Assembly (NCBI RefSeq): GCF_011047315.1
Contig: NZ_CP049259.1
Coordinates: 992,001 to 1,056,000 of the forward strand
Origin: Altererythrobacter sp. BO-6
Lineage (GTDB): Bacteria > Pseudomonadota > Alphaproteobacteria > Sphingomonadales > Sphingomonadaceae
Length of the DNA stretch: 64,000 nucleotides
Direction of reading: 5' to 3'
Shown: piece by piece, positions 8,198 through 16,105 of the stretch
Position numbering within the stretch: position 1 is the first letter of the stretch
Layout: every line of letters starts with the position of its first letter
Program-made: the position numbers and the translations under genes
The notes under the pieces: model-generated
Databases searched by the model: none
What the model was told of the DNA's origin: nothing
What the model saw: the letters and a program-made list of their open reading frames with translations, nothing else

Positions 8198-8796
8198 AGC
8201 GGATCGGAGCGATTGTTGCCATTGGCCTTCTGGCGGGTTGCAGCGCCGTCGGCGGAGTGACGGGCGACCGGCCACAAGCGGTTGCAGCCGTGCCATCCGC
8301 GCCGGGCGTCACCGCGCCCACAGAGCGGCTTCCGACCGACATCCGCCGGACCACCATCATCGTGCGCGACATGGAAAATTCGCTGCGGCTCTACCGCGAT
8401 GTGGTGGGCATGCAGGTCAATTACGATACAGTGGTCGAAACCAGCGGGGTCGCCCTTCCCGCTGGCGAGCCGGGTGCCAAGGCGCGGCTGGTGCTGCTCA
8501 ATGCCAATGATTCCTGGGTCGGCTGGATCGGCCTGATGGAATGGCTCGATCCGCCCATTCCTGCCGGTGAATACCCCAAGCGCATGGGCCCGGGCGATAC
8601 CGTGATCGTGATGAACACCGATGATGTCGAGGGGCGCTGTGCAGCTGCCAAGCAAGTGCCAGGGGTTACCTTTACCGCGGAGGCGCGGCTGCAAGTTTAC
8701 CCTGGCCGCAATGGCGGGCCGGACATTCGCGTGATGGGCTGCAACTTCTTCGACCCGGATGGCATCCTGATCGAGATGAACCAGATCCTCGAGTAA
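8194..8796 (+). CDS. lipoprotein with VOC (glyoxalase/dioxygenase fold) domain
   Basis: The 200-residue product begins with a lipoprotein signal and lipobox (GLLAGC, Cys16), then a linker of about 35 residues, then one VOC domain starting at RRTTIIVRDMENSLRLYRDV and ending with FFDPDGILIEMNQ, the typical last strand with a Glu. VOC enzymes use paired beta-alpha-beta modules and often a metal for isomerisation, dioxygenation or ring opening; they are normally cytosolic, so lipid anchoring is unusual. The start overlaps the CoA transferase stop as ATGA, so it belongs to the same operon. A second lipoprotein VOC gene is at 16102. The function is unknown. Confidence 0.85.
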   Translation: MKRIGAIVAIGLLAGCSAVGGVTGDRPQAVAAVPSAPGVTAPTERLPTDIRRTTIIVRDMENSLRLYRDVVGMQVNYDTVVETSGVALPAGEPGAKARLVLLNANDSWVGWIGLMEWLDPPIPAGEYPKRMGPGDTVIVMNTDDVEGRCAAAKQVPGVTFTAEARLQVYPGRNGGPDIRVMGCNFFDPDGILIEMNQILE

Positions 8797-8799
8797 TGT

Positions 8800-9102
8800 T
8801 CAGCCGATCTCCGGCCCGTCGATCAGCAGCACCTGCACATCGGCCAGCCCTTCGCGCAGCTTTTTGACTTCGGCGTATTCGGGGCTGTTCCAGAAGGCTT
8901 TGGCCGCATCCCGGTCAGGCCATTTCGAAATGACCATGGAGGCGCCGTCGCCCCACTCGCCCTCCAGGCATTCCGCCCCGGGCCCGCGCAGCAGGTACTG
9001 ACCGCCGAACTGCGGGATCAGCGCGGCCGCGGCGGCGCCATAGCCTGAAACGAAAGCGTCGCGGTCGTGGATGGCGGCAGTCACGATCATATAGGCTGGC
9101 AT
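8800..9102 (-). CDS. DUF1330 family protein
   Basis: This 100-residue protein has the DUF1330 pattern: an N-terminal strand (PAYMIVTAAI), DRDAFVSGYGAAA, GGQYLLRG, and WPDRDAAKAFWNSPEY near the end. This is a ferredoxin-like dimeric alpha/beta barrel related to stress-responsive and monooxygenase-like small proteins. No catalytic role is established for the family. It is the last gene of the minus-strand run that starts with the methyltransferase at 11402, and it ends 3 bases from the convergent VOC gene, leaving no room for a separate terminator. Confidence 0.85.
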   Translation of the reverse strand: MPAYMIVTAAIHDRDAFVSGYGAAAAALIPQFGGQYLLRGPGAECLEGEWGDGASMVISKWPDRDAAKAFWNSPEYAEVKKLREGLADVQVLLIDGPEIG

Positions 9103-9113
9103 GGCGTCTCCGA

Positions 9114-9806
9114 TCAGAACGGCTTGACCGCGCCCAGGAAACAGACCGAGGCGATGGTGATCCAGTAGATATAGGCGGCGAGCCGCGCCTGCCCGATCTC
9201 ACGCTCCAGCGCCGCTTCTTGCGCGGCGTCGGGCCCCATGGCGAGGATGCGGAACCGCGCGGTCCAGCGCCGCATGACCAGCCGAAGGAACAGGCCGATG
9301 CACAGGGCAAAGGCGTAGAGCGCCATCTTGGCCGGATACCAGAAATTGCCGGGACCGCTCTCGATCGGACCCGAGCCGCCAAAGGCAAGGAAGGCCGCGA
9401 TGAAGATCGCCGCGATCAGCGGGTAACGCAGCAGTTCCTCGGTCCGGGTGACCTTGATCCCGATATCGGTTTCGCGCTTGAAGAAGGCGGTCCAGGTCAT
9501 CCCCAGCCACACCGCGAAGAACAGCCACATCCACCACACGCCCGCACCCTCAAGCCAGGGCACGAAGCCGAACAGCTTGCCCATGTGCAGGCCCAGCGGC
9601 AGCAACAGGACGATGCCGGTGCGCGCAAGGATGTCGATGCGATAGGCGGTTTCCATGTGCCGCTTGCGCTCTTCCAGGCTGAGCGCGCGATTGGTCACAT
9701 GATAGCTGGTCTGGAACACGCCCCATTCGCCGCCCAGCCAATAGACCATCGACAGGATGTGGAGCCATCGCAGGATGGCGAGTTCGTTGGCGACGAGAAA
9801 TTCCAT
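9114..9806 (-). CDS. integral membrane protein with six predicted helices (CopD-like)
   Basis: The start is ATG 9806, preceded by GGGGAGGAACA, giving 230 residues; a longer reading runs into the upstream gene. Six hydrophobic segments are visible, beginning with WLHILSMVYWLGGEWG near residue 14. The LHILxMVxWLGG pattern recalls CopD and related cytochrome-b-like membrane proteins, whose His residues can bind heme or copper. Other His residues sit at the membrane edges (SYHVTN, GLHMGK). It lies between the small helical protein and the DUF1330 gene. A role in electron transfer or in membrane tethering of the neighbouring methyltransferase pathway is possible but unproven. Confidence 0.75.
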   Translation of the reverse strand: MEFLVANELAILRWLHILSMVYWLGGEWGVFQTSYHVTNRALSLEERKRHMETAYRIDILARTGIVLLLPLGLHMGKLFGFVPWLEGAGVWWMWLFFAVWLGMTWTAFFKRETDIGIKVTRTEELLRYPLIAAIFIAAFLAFGGSGPIESGPGNFWYPAKMALYAFALCIGLFLRLVMRRWTARFRILAMGPDAAQEAALEREIGQARLAAYIYWITIASVCFLGAVKPF

Positions 9807-9831
9807 TGTTCCTCCCCAAAAGGTACTTCGA

Positions 9832-10191
9832 CTATTCGCGTGACAGCTTTTCGACGATATCCGCGATCGGCGGATCGCCAGCATCCAGCGCTTCGACCTC
9901 CTGCTGGAAGCCGCGCATGATCCGCGCGATGTAGGCCCGCGTCGCCAGCCCGCGCTCTTCCCCGGCCTGCCGGTCGGGCGCGTAGTTTTCGATATCCTCG
10001 CGCCGGATCGTGCCCTTGGCATCGAGCAGGCGCTCGACCGTGTCCTGCCGCTCGCGCAGTGCGGAAACCTCCGCCGCTAGCGCGAAGACCGTGGAATAGA
10101 GCCGGTCAAGCGCGGGATCGTCGAAATACTCCGGGCGCTTGCCCTTCGCGCGGCGGCCCGAAAGCGCGACCCAGTCCAGCTCTTCACTCAT
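9832..10191 (-). CDS. small helical methyltransferase-partner protein (copy 1 of 3)
   Basis: The 119-residue protein starts at ATG 10191, overlapping the methyltransferase stop as ATGA. It has no signal peptide or membrane helix. Its core (about residues 24-72) is a long amphipathic helix, FALAAEVSALRERQDTVE, followed by a turn and EDIENYAPD. Two other genes, at 26755 and 50430, encode proteins with the same core, roughly LxxEVxxLxxRxxxxExLxxxxG then (D/A)I(E/D)xYxP, and each also follows a methyltransferase gene. I do not recognise a named family. Constant pairing and translational coupling suggest a subunit or activator of the methyltransferase. The C-terminal 40 residues are specific to this copy. 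Confidence 0.8.
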   Translation of the reverse strand: MSEELDWVALSGRRAKGKRPEYFDDPALDRLYSTVFALAAEVSALRERQDTVERLLDAKGTIRREDIENYAPDRQAGEERGLATRAYIARIMRGFQQEVEALDAGDPPIADIVEKLSRE

Positions 10192-11402
10192 GCCGCTTCC
10201 GCCTGTGCAACCGGTTTCCAGGCGCCATAGGCATTCCAGATCGCCGCGCGCCCATAATCCTCTTCGCCATCGTCCGGCGATGGCGGGAATATTTCCGGAT
10301 CGACCACCGCGCGCACCCCAACGGTAAACTGGCTTTCACGCGGGAAGCCGGCATCGGCCATCACCTGCTTCAGATCCTGCCCATGCATTGCCGACCAGAA
10401 CGGCTCATTATTGTTGAACGCATCCCAGTCGCGCATGAACTGTTCGAACAGCGGCATTTCGTCCGAATATTGCGGCTGTTCGATATGGAAGATCAGCCCG
10501 CCGGGAGCGAGCATGCGGTTCGCCTCTGCCAGAATGCGCGGCATGGCTTTCGCAGAAAGCTCGTGCAGGAACATGGTGGTCTGGACCCAGTCGAAATAGC
10601 CATCGGGCCAGCGCGACAGGTCCTCTCCCGATGCCTGGACGAACCTGATGTTCTTGACGCCCAGCCCGGCTGCGCGCGCCGCGCCATAGCGCAGCGAGGG
10701 CGCCGCTGTGTCGATCGCGATCACTTCGGCATCGGGGAAGGCCTGCGCGATCGGCACCGCGTTATGGCCCACCGTGCAGCCGATATCGAGGATGCGGCGC
10801 GGCTGCCAGTCTGGCCGCTCCTGCTTGATCCATTCGACAATCGCCTGCCCGCCGCCATCATTGAGCCCGCCCAGCGCACCGCCGGTCGTGGCGAACAGCC
10901 CGACGTCGTAATTGGCGCCCACGGTGATGTCGCCGGGCCGCTCTTCGCTGTGATAACCCCCGGGCTGGCAATGGATGTCCACCGCGGTCTGATAATGTGG
11001 CTGCTCGACCGCCGGATCGAGTTCGAGCATGCCCGAATGTTCGTTGTACTGCTTGGCCATGGCGTCGAGCTCATCGAGCTGGCGCAGTACCACCTGCCGC
11101 CCGTTGTGCTGGCGCATTTCCATCGAATTGCGCTTGAGCGCGGACCATGTGCGGTGCCATGGATCCTTGTTCATCGCGTCGCGGATCTCATAGCGATGCT
11201 CGGGATCGCGCCCGTGTTCGGCCCGAAAAGCGGGCAGCACGCGCTTTTCATAAGCGAGCCGGTTGCCCGCGCCGATCGGCCCCGACAGATAACGATTGAA
11301 ATGGGTCAGAAAATTGAATCGCGCCGCTTCGTCATGGGTGGTGCGCGGCATCATCGGATGGCGCGTCAGCGCGGTATAGGGCGGGGGAAGATCGGCGGAC
11401 AT
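10188..11402 (-). CDS. class I SAM-dependent methyltransferase with long N-terminal domain
   Basis: The start is ATG 11402, after GAGAGG and just downstream of the operator at 11420-11431; an upstream extension would cross that operator. The 404-residue product has an N-terminal domain of about 190 residues (NRLAYEKRVLPAF, SALKRNSMEMR, VDIHCQPGGY), then a Rossmann methyltransferase domain with motif I ILDIGCTVGHN, the acidic strand VIAIDTAA and the post-motif LAPGGLIFHIEQP. It is closely similar along its length to 42781-44001 and more distantly to 25641 and 50717. Such enzymes transfer a methyl group from SAM; the acceptor is unknown. The partner gene follows with an ATGA overlap. Confidence 0.9.
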   Translation of the reverse strand: MSADLPPPYTALTRHPMMPRTTHDEAARFNFLTHFNRYLSGPIGAGNRLAYEKRVLPAFRAEHGRDPEHRYEIRDAMNKDPWHRTWSALKRNSMEMRQHNGRQVVLRQLDELDAMAKQYNEHSGMLELDPAVEQPHYQTAVDIHCQPGGYHSEERPGDITVGANYDVGLFATTGGALGGLNDGGGQAIVEWIKQERPDWQPRRILDIGCTVGHNAVPIAQAFPDAEVIAIDTAAPSLRYGAARAAGLGVKNIRFVQASGEDLSRWPDGYFDWVQTTMFLHELSAKAMPRILAEANRMLAPGGLIFHIEQPQYSDEMPLFEQFMRDWDAFNNNEPFWSAMHGQDLKQVMADAGFPRESQFTVGVRAVVDPEIFPPSPDDGEEDYGRAAIWNAYGAWKPVAQAEAA

Positions 11403-11419
11403 CGCACTACCTCTCAAAG

Positions 11420-11431
11420 TTGTCCGGACAA
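11420..11431. promoter_or_regulatory. palindromic operator TTGTCCGGACAA
   Basis: This perfect palindrome is identical to those at 2307-2318 and 20760-20771. It lies 17 bases upstream of the methyltransferase start codon at 11402 and 3 bases upstream of its ribosome-binding site, a position suited to repression of the minus-strand unit 11402 to 8800. The gap to the preceding gene (stop at 11517) is 114 bases, enough for a separate promoter. Confidence 0.75.
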
Positions 11432-11516
11432 ATTTGACCGAAGCTATACCTCGTGTCAATCGCGAGTGTCGCCCCTTACCGAATAAAGTCCTTGACCGCT
11501 GTCAAACAGACCGAAT

Positions 11517-11972
11517 TCACCCAATGCGGTAGACCAGCACGAGATTGTCATCGAAATCGACAATGCCGATCTCCCGGCCGGTGCGCCCGTCATGAGTATG
11601 AAGTACTTCAGCGGGATAGACTTGCAGCCCAAGCTCGCGCGCGCTCGCTGCGACCTGATCCGGATCACCCGCTTCGAGCACCAGCGCTGCACGCCGCGGG
11701 TGTTGCGACGGTGGCAGGTCGATCCCGGCAATTTCGGTGAGTGCCATCACCCGCGGCTGGCCTGGCAGCGACAGGATTGCGAAACCCAGTTGCGCGCCAG
11801 CAGGGATTTCGAACAAGTCGATCGAATAGCTATCGGGATTGTGGCCCTGGCGATAGGTCACCTCGAACCCCAGTACATCGACATAGAATGACAACGCACG
11901 ATCAAGGTTAGCGACCACGAAATTGGCCCGCTGGAACCGGACCGGCGCGCATTCGGGATTCGTCACAGCCAT
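11517..11972 (-). CDS. VOC family protein, cytosolic
   Basis: The start is ATG 11972, which overlaps the end of the upstream reductase gene by 10 bases, giving 151 residues. The protein is a single two-module VOC domain: FQRANFVVANLDRALSFYVDV at the start, then the second module with ALVLEAGDPDQVAASARELG and a final strand VDFDDNLVLVYRIG. No signal peptide is present, unlike the VOC lipoproteins elsewhere in the window. The expected final-strand Glu ligand is replaced (LVLVYR), so metal binding is uncertain. It is co-transcribed with the MDR reductase and may act on the same intermediate; the reaction is unknown. Confidence 0.85.
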   Translation of the reverse strand: MAVTNPECAPVRFQRANFVVANLDRALSFYVDVLGFEVTYRQGHNPDSYSIDLFEIPAGAQLGFAILSLPGQPRVMALTEIAGIDLPPSQHPRRAALVLEAGDPDQVAASARELGLQVYPAEVLHTHDGRTGREIGIVDFDDNLVLVYRIG

Positions 11973-13051
11973 TCGCCCGGCTCCCCGCGCACGCTGCAGC
12001 ACTGGACCCCGACATTCTGCCCATAATAAAGGTTTGCGAGCGCGCGCGGCATCTCGGCAAACCCGTTGGCGATATCCTGAACAGGCTTCAACTTGCCGCC
12101 CCTGATCCAGCCGGCAAGATCTTCCATCACCTGTTCCCAGCGATCGAGATGGTTGTAAACGAAGAAGCCGCGCATGCTGCTGTCGGTTGCACGCAGCCGG
12201 GTATAGTTCGCCAGGCCGAATGGCTCGTCCCGGGTATATTCGCTGATCGACCCGCACAGCACGATCCGCGCATGCATCCGCAGCCGTTCGAGGCAGGCGG
12301 AAAGTATCTCGCCACCGACATTGTCGAAATAGAGGTCGATCCCATCCGGTCGCAATTCGTCAAGCCGGGCGGCGACAGCTTCGGCCTTATAGTCGATCGC
12401 GGCAGAGCAGCCGTGCTGCAGGACGAAACGGCATTTGTCGGGCCCGCCGGCCAGCCCGACCACGTCACAACCGGCCACATTCGCTGCGAGCTGGCTGACC
12501 ATCGAACCAACCCCGCCTGCCGCGCCGGACAGGACCATCCGGTCCCCTGCCCGGGGCTGGCCACAGGCGAATAGCCCGGCATGCGCGGAAAGGCCGGTCA
12601 TGCCCAACACGCCTGCACCCAGCGCGGCGGGCAGGCCATTGTTGGGCATACGGAAGAACTTTTCCTGCGGCGTCATCCGGCTGACTTTCCAGGTCTGCCA
12701 GCCCATTTGTCCCTGCACCACTTCGCCTTCACGCCATTGCGGATGGCGCGACTTCACGATCTGGGCAACGCCGCGTCCATGGATCAAGTCGCCGGGCTGG
12801 AGGATGTCATCCCCGGTCCGGGCGGTGCCCTGCATATAGAAGCGCATCACGGGCGCGAGCCCCAGATAGAGAGTCTTCAAGAGGACTTCGCCGGGCCCAG
12901 GTTCCGGTACATCCGTAACATGCCACGAAAAATCCTCGGGCCGAACGTTGCCTTGCGGCCGGCGCGCGATGCGCCACTGGCAATTCACCGCATCATCGAC
13001 TTCGCGGGCGGAAAGCACATCGAACCGGTCCAGCTCGGTCACTGTACCCAT
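11963..13051 (-). CDS. MDR-family NADP-dependent enone reductase (CurA-like)
   Basis: With ATG 13051 the product is 362 residues; a GTG three codons upstream has a better-spaced AGGA and is an alternative. The N-terminal GroES-like part holds PGPGEVLLKTLYLGLAP. The nucleotide-binding fold shows LSGAAGGVGSMVSQLA and the NADP-type segment GLAGGPDKC, followed by YFDNVGGEIL. No zinc ligands are seen, as expected for the leukotriene B4 dehydrogenase/curcumin reductase branch, which reduces the double bond of an alpha,beta-unsaturated ketone. It is divergent from the LysR gene, which may control it. Substrate unknown. Confidence 0.9.
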   Translation of the reverse strand: MGTVTELDRFDVLSAREVDDAVNCQWRIARRPQGNVRPEDFSWHVTDVPEPGPGEVLLKTLYLGLAPVMRFYMQGTARTGDDILQPGDLIHGRGVAQIVKSRHPQWREGEVVQGQMGWQTWKVSRMTPQEKFFRMPNNGLPAALGAGVLGMTGLSAHAGLFACGQPRAGDRMVLSGAAGGVGSMVSQLAANVAGCDVVGLAGGPDKCRFVLQHGCSAAIDYKAEAVAARLDELRPDGIDLYFDNVGGEILSACLERLRMHARIVLCGSISEYTRDEPFGLANYTRLRATDSSMRGFFVYNHLDRWEQVMEDLAGWIRGGKLKPVQDIANGFAEMPRALANLYYGQNVGVQCCSVRGEPGEWL

Positions 13052-13158
13052 GGCATGCACCCGTTTCCTGTCCCGCGCCGCTGGTCCCGCATTGGCGCCC
13101 GTCCTCTTATCGGCGAGAGGGTCCCAGCCGTTCGGCTGGCCCATCGCATTGATGCGCA

Positions 13159-13196
13159 TGCAGGGTGCAGGCTCCTATGCTTCCATGCGCCCTGCA
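13159..13196. repeat. inverted repeat TGCAGGG / CCCTGCA
   Basis: Two 7-base arms, 13159-13165 and 13190-13196, are perfectly complementary around a 24-base loop. They lie in the intergenic region upstream of the reductase start (13051), about 100 bases from it. The structure could fold in the reductase leader RNA or bind a regulator; nothing else identifies its role. Confidence 0.35.
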
Positions 13197-13229
13197 CGCG
13201 CTCGACCAGTCATAGCTGCGGCTGCTAGG

Positions 13230-13247
13230 ATTGTAATTCTTATCAAT
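13230..13247. promoter_or_regulatory. possible LysR-type binding site
   Basis: ATTG and CAAT half-sites bracket an AT-rich 18-base stretch in the divergent region between the reductase and the LysR gene, just upstream of the likely LysR promoter. LysR regulators typically bind such interrupted dyads near their own genes. The match is loose and unsupported by a second copy. Confidence 0.35.
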
Positions 13248-13251
13248 GCTT

Positions 13252-13280
13252 TTGACAGAACTATAAGCTCACCTTACTAA
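13252..13280 (+). promoter_or_regulatory. sigma70-like promoter of the LysR gene (TTGACA-17-TACTAA)
   Basis: A perfect -35 box TTGACA (13252-13257) is followed after exactly 17 bases by TACTAA (13275-13280). Transcription should begin near 13287, which is only a couple of bases before ATG 13289. The message would therefore be almost leaderless, and no Shine-Dalgarno sequence fits either ATG 13289 or ATG 13298. Confidence 0.55.
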
Positions 13281-13288
13281 ATCGGTGC

Positions 13289-14209
13289 ATGCCCCAGATG
13301 GAAATCACGCTGCGTCAGCTGACCTATCTGACGCGATTGCATGAAAAAGGGTCTTTCACTGCCGCCGCCGATGCGCTCGGCATCACCCAGCCCGCCTTGA
13401 GCATCGCGATTTCGCAGCTGGAAGAGGCACTGGGCGTACCCATGGTCGAACGCGGCACCAGGCCCGTGGCGCTGACTGAAGCGGGCGAACTGATGACGGC
13501 CTGTGCGCAGCGAGTCGTGCGTGAAATAAAGCAAGCCCGCGAAGAGGTCAGCGCGATGGAAAGCGGCCGCATCGGTCGGCTCGATATCTGCATGTCACCC
13601 AGCGCCACTGGAACTGTGATCAGCGACGTGCTGAGCCGGATGGTGGAGGAATTCCCGCAGCTGGAGATCCACATTTCGCACGGGGTGCTGCCGGCTGCGG
13701 CGGAGCGGCTTCATAATGGCGAGATAGCCGTGCTGGTGGGGGCATCGGTCGATGGCCTGCGCGACTCGGCGCTCCATTTCACGCCGCTGCTTGATGTCGC
13801 CATGGTTGCTGTCGCCGGCCCCGGTCATCCCCTGGCCAAGAAGCTGGATGTTTCGCTGGAAGACCTGACCCGGCATCCGTGGATCCAGATCGGCGACATC
13901 AATGCCAACTTGCCCGAATGGAGCAGAACCTTTGCCCGCGCCCGCCTTTCGCCGCCGCGCATCGCGGTCGATATCCGCAACCTGGCGCTGGTGCGCGACA
14001 TGCTGCACCGAGGCAAGCTGTTGACGGTGCTGCCCAAGCCGATGGTGCAGGCCGATCTCGACGCCGGGCTGCTACACTCGGTAACGCCGCCGGAAATCAA
14101 CTGGCGGCTGACCATCAACGCGATCACTTCCACGATCAAGCGCCCGCCTGCCAGCGTGCGGATATTCCTGGAGCGGCTTGATGAGCGACTAGCCGAGGCA
14201 AGCCATTAA
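13289..14209 (+). CDS. LysR-family transcriptional regulator
   Basis: The 306-residue protein has the LysR N-terminal winged helix-turn-helix (about residues 5-64): LRQLTYLTRLHEKGSFTAAA then ITQPALSIAISQLEEALG. The C-terminal half is a LysR substrate-binding domain with two periplasmic-binding-protein-like lobes. It is the only regulator recognised in the window. It is divergent from the reductase/VOC pair at 13051-11517, the usual target arrangement, and upstream of the DUF1838 operon. The TTGTC-NN-GACAA palindromes do not look like LysR sites, so a second regulator is probably encoded elsewhere. The start could also be ATG 13298. Confidence 0.95.
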   Translation: MPQMEITLRQLTYLTRLHEKGSFTAAADALGITQPALSIAISQLEEALGVPMVERGTRPVALTEAGELMTACAQRVVREIKQAREEVSAMESGRIGRLDICMSPSATGTVISDVLSRMVEEFPQLEIHISHGVLPAAAERLHNGEIAVLVGASVDGLRDSALHFTPLLDVAMVAVAGPGHPLAKKLDVSLEDLTRHPWIQIGDINANLPEWSRTFARARLSPPRIAVDIRNLALVRDMLHRGKLLTVLPKPMVQADLDAGLLHSVTPPEINWRLTINAITSTIKRPPASVRIFLERLDERLAEASH

Positions 14210-14267
14210 GGCTGCATATGCAGCGGCGAATTTTATAAATTTGACCGAATGACGGCGCGTCCGCATC

Positions 14268-14283
14268 CCTTGTCATGACAAGG
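14268..14283. promoter_or_regulatory. 16-base perfect palindrome overlapping the ribosome-binding site
   Basis: CCTTGTCATGACAAGG is a perfect palindrome. Its inner 12 bases, 14270-14281, keep the half-sites TTGTC and GACAA of the operators at 2307, 11420 and 20760 and differ only in the two central bases (AT for CG). It runs into the AGGAGAGG ribosome-binding site of the gene at 14295, so a bound protein would block the DUF1838 operon. Confidence 0.65.
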
Positions 14284-14294
14284 AGAGGAAACGG

Positions 14295-15197
14295 ATGCTT
14301 CGACACCGATTTGTCGCAATGTGCCTGCCGTTAGCTGCTGGCTTGCTTGCTGTGCCGACGATGGCGGAACCACTCGACCAGGACGATCCGCAAGACGCGC
14401 TCAAGATCATGCGCAAGGCGATCTGTTCGCTCAATGATGGCGAGACTGTGATATATTGGTGGCAAGGCTCGATGTTCAGCCGCGTCGAGGGTGAGCGCGA
14501 TCGCAAGCTGTTTGGCCTTCAGGGCATGAACATCCGCCAATGCGCGACCGTGCGCGATCCACAGCGAGGCGAGGGGTTTCGCAGCGTCAGCCGCGAGATC
14601 ATGATCCATCTCGACCCCGAAACCGGCGAAGTGCGCGACAGCTGGACCAATCCATGGACCGGCGAGGAACTGGAAGTGATCCATGTCGCCAATGATCCGG
14701 TGAACATGCGCGCGCCGATTTTCGCCCGCCGCGCCGATGGAAAGCCGCTGACAACAGATTACCTCGTCATCAACGGCCGGGCGATCAGCACCGGCAATGC
14801 CCCGCTGTTCTACAAGAATCCGCTGGGCGGCGACTACCAGGACTGGGTCGGCGGCAGCTATCACGCGATGGAGATGGGCAACGAGTTCTTCTACGCCGAT
14901 GACCTGTTCGACGGTGACAAGCCGACCGTGGCGCATCATTCGATCAGCTGGTCACGCACGTCACGCTGGCTGCCGTGGATGAAAATGGGTGACCGCAACG
15001 GGATCGTCTACACCGCGACCGTCGGCGGGCGTGCGAACTCGATCGACGAGTTGCCCGAACCTTTGCGGACGACCTTGCGCGAACGCTATCCGCTCTATGC
15101 TGCCCCGCCGCCGCTTGATGACAAGCGTCCCAACGAAACCAGCTGGGAAGTGTTCAAGAAGCTGATGGAAACCCGCAAGCAAGGGGGCGAGAAATGA
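14295..15197 (+). CDS. exported DUF1838 family protein (copy 1)
   Basis: The 300-residue protein begins with a Sec signal peptide (MLRHRFVAMCLPLAAG to about residue 25, cleavage near TMAEP). The rest matches DUF1838: a beta-rich domain with SREIMIHLDPETGEV, NPWTGEELEVIHVANDPVN and the C-terminal RTSRWLPWMKMGDRNG. The family has no established function; its fold and periplasmic location suggest binding or modifying a small molecule. The next gene is a paralogue that overlaps it by 4 bases. Two more copies are at 37942 and 46218. It heads an operon with a VOC lipoprotein and a GxHxG hydrolase, all with export signals, and an operator lies at its ribosome-binding site. Confidence 0.88.
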   Translation: MLRHRFVAMCLPLAAGLLAVPTMAEPLDQDDPQDALKIMRKAICSLNDGETVIYWWQGSMFSRVEGERDRKLFGLQGMNIRQCATVRDPQRGEGFRSVSREIMIHLDPETGEVRDSWTNPWTGEELEVIHVANDPVNMRAPIFARRADGKPLTTDYLVINGRAISTGNAPLFYKNPLGGDYQDWVGGSYHAMEMGNEFFYADDLFDGDKPTVAHHSISWSRTSRWLPWMKMGDRNGIVYTATVGGRANSIDELPEPLRTTLRERYPLYAAPPPLDDKRPNETSWEVFKKLMETRKQGGEK

Positions 15198-16105
15198 TCC
15201 GCACTATTGCAACTGCAGCCGCGGCAGGTGCCCTTATCGCCAGCCCCCTCGCTGCCGATGAGCTGGATCCGAACAACGCGGATGACGCATTCCGCATGAG
15301 CACCAAGATGTTCTGCTCGCTCGAGACGGAAGATCCGACCGTCTATTACTGGGAGGGGACGGTCTATTCGGTGATCCGCGGCGAAAAGGACCGCCACCTG
15401 TTCGACGTGATCGCCATGAACACGCGGCAATGCGAAGCCTTTGAAGACCCGGTGCGCGGTGTGGGCTCGCGATCCGTCAGCCGCGAGGTGATGTTCTACC
15501 TCGATCCGGAAACCGGCGAAATCCTGCGCCAATGGAACAATCCGTGGACTGGTGAAACGGTGGAAGTGCTGCATGTCGCCAACGATCCGGTGAATTCGCG
15601 CAGACCCAGCTGGTCGCGCGACGAGAAGGGCGAGCCAACAGCGAAGTTCGATCCGATCGTCATGGGCGAGTATGCCTATCAGGGCGGCGGCGCGGCACTG
15701 CTGTTCTATGACAATCCGCTGGCGGGCGACTACCAGGATTACGTCGGCAACAAGTACCAGGCGGCCGAATTCCTGACCTGGACCGCGCCCCTTGCCGATA
15801 TCAAGGACGGCGATACGCCGCATGTGGTCGACAATGTCATTTCCTGGGGCCGGATTTCGCGCTGGCTGCCGTGGATGAAGATGGGCGGGCGTGAAGGCGT
15901 GCTGGTTTTCTATACCGGCGGCCTGAGGCTCAACACCTGGGACGAAATGCCGGACAAGATGAAGAACGAAATCCGCACGAATTACCCGGCCTATGTTGCG
16001 CCGCCTCCGGTCGACGACGATCGACCCAACGACACGAGCTGGACCGTTGCCAAGCGTGCGATCGATGCCGCGCGCGCCGCCAAAGAGCCAGCGGGAAGCG
16101 AATGA
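15194..16105 (+). CDS. exported DUF1838 family protein (copy 2)
   Basis: This 303-residue protein starts at ATG 15194, overlapping the previous stop as ATGA. It has a short Sec signal peptide (to about ASPLAADE) and the same DUF1838 core as copy 1: SREVMFYLDPETGEI, NPWTGETVEVLHVANDPVN and ISRWLPWMKMGGREG, ending in the Pro-rich VAPPPVDDDRPNDTSW. The two tandem copies align over their length, so they arose by duplication and may form a heterodimer or act on successive compounds. The function is unknown. Confidence 0.88.
   Translation: MIRTIATAAAAGALIASPLAADELDPNNADDAFRMSTKMFCSLETEDPTVYYWEGTVYSVIRGEKDRHLFDVIAMNTRQCEAFEDPVRGVGSRSVSREVMFYLDPETGEILRQWNNPWTGETVEVLHVANDPVNSRRPSWSRDEKGEPTAKFDPIVMGEYAYQGGGAALLFYDNPLAGDYQDYVGNKYQAAEFLTWTAPLADIKDGDTPHVVDNVISWGRISRWLPWMKMGGREGVLVFYTGGLRLNTWDEMPDKMKNEIRTNYPAYVAPPPVDDDRPNDTSWTVAKRAIDAARAAKEPAGSE

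Noticed and set aside
6995..8296. Minus-strand reading frame of 433 codons opposite the CoA transferase
   Set aside because: It is antisense to a protein with complete family motifs and has no recognisable domain of its own.
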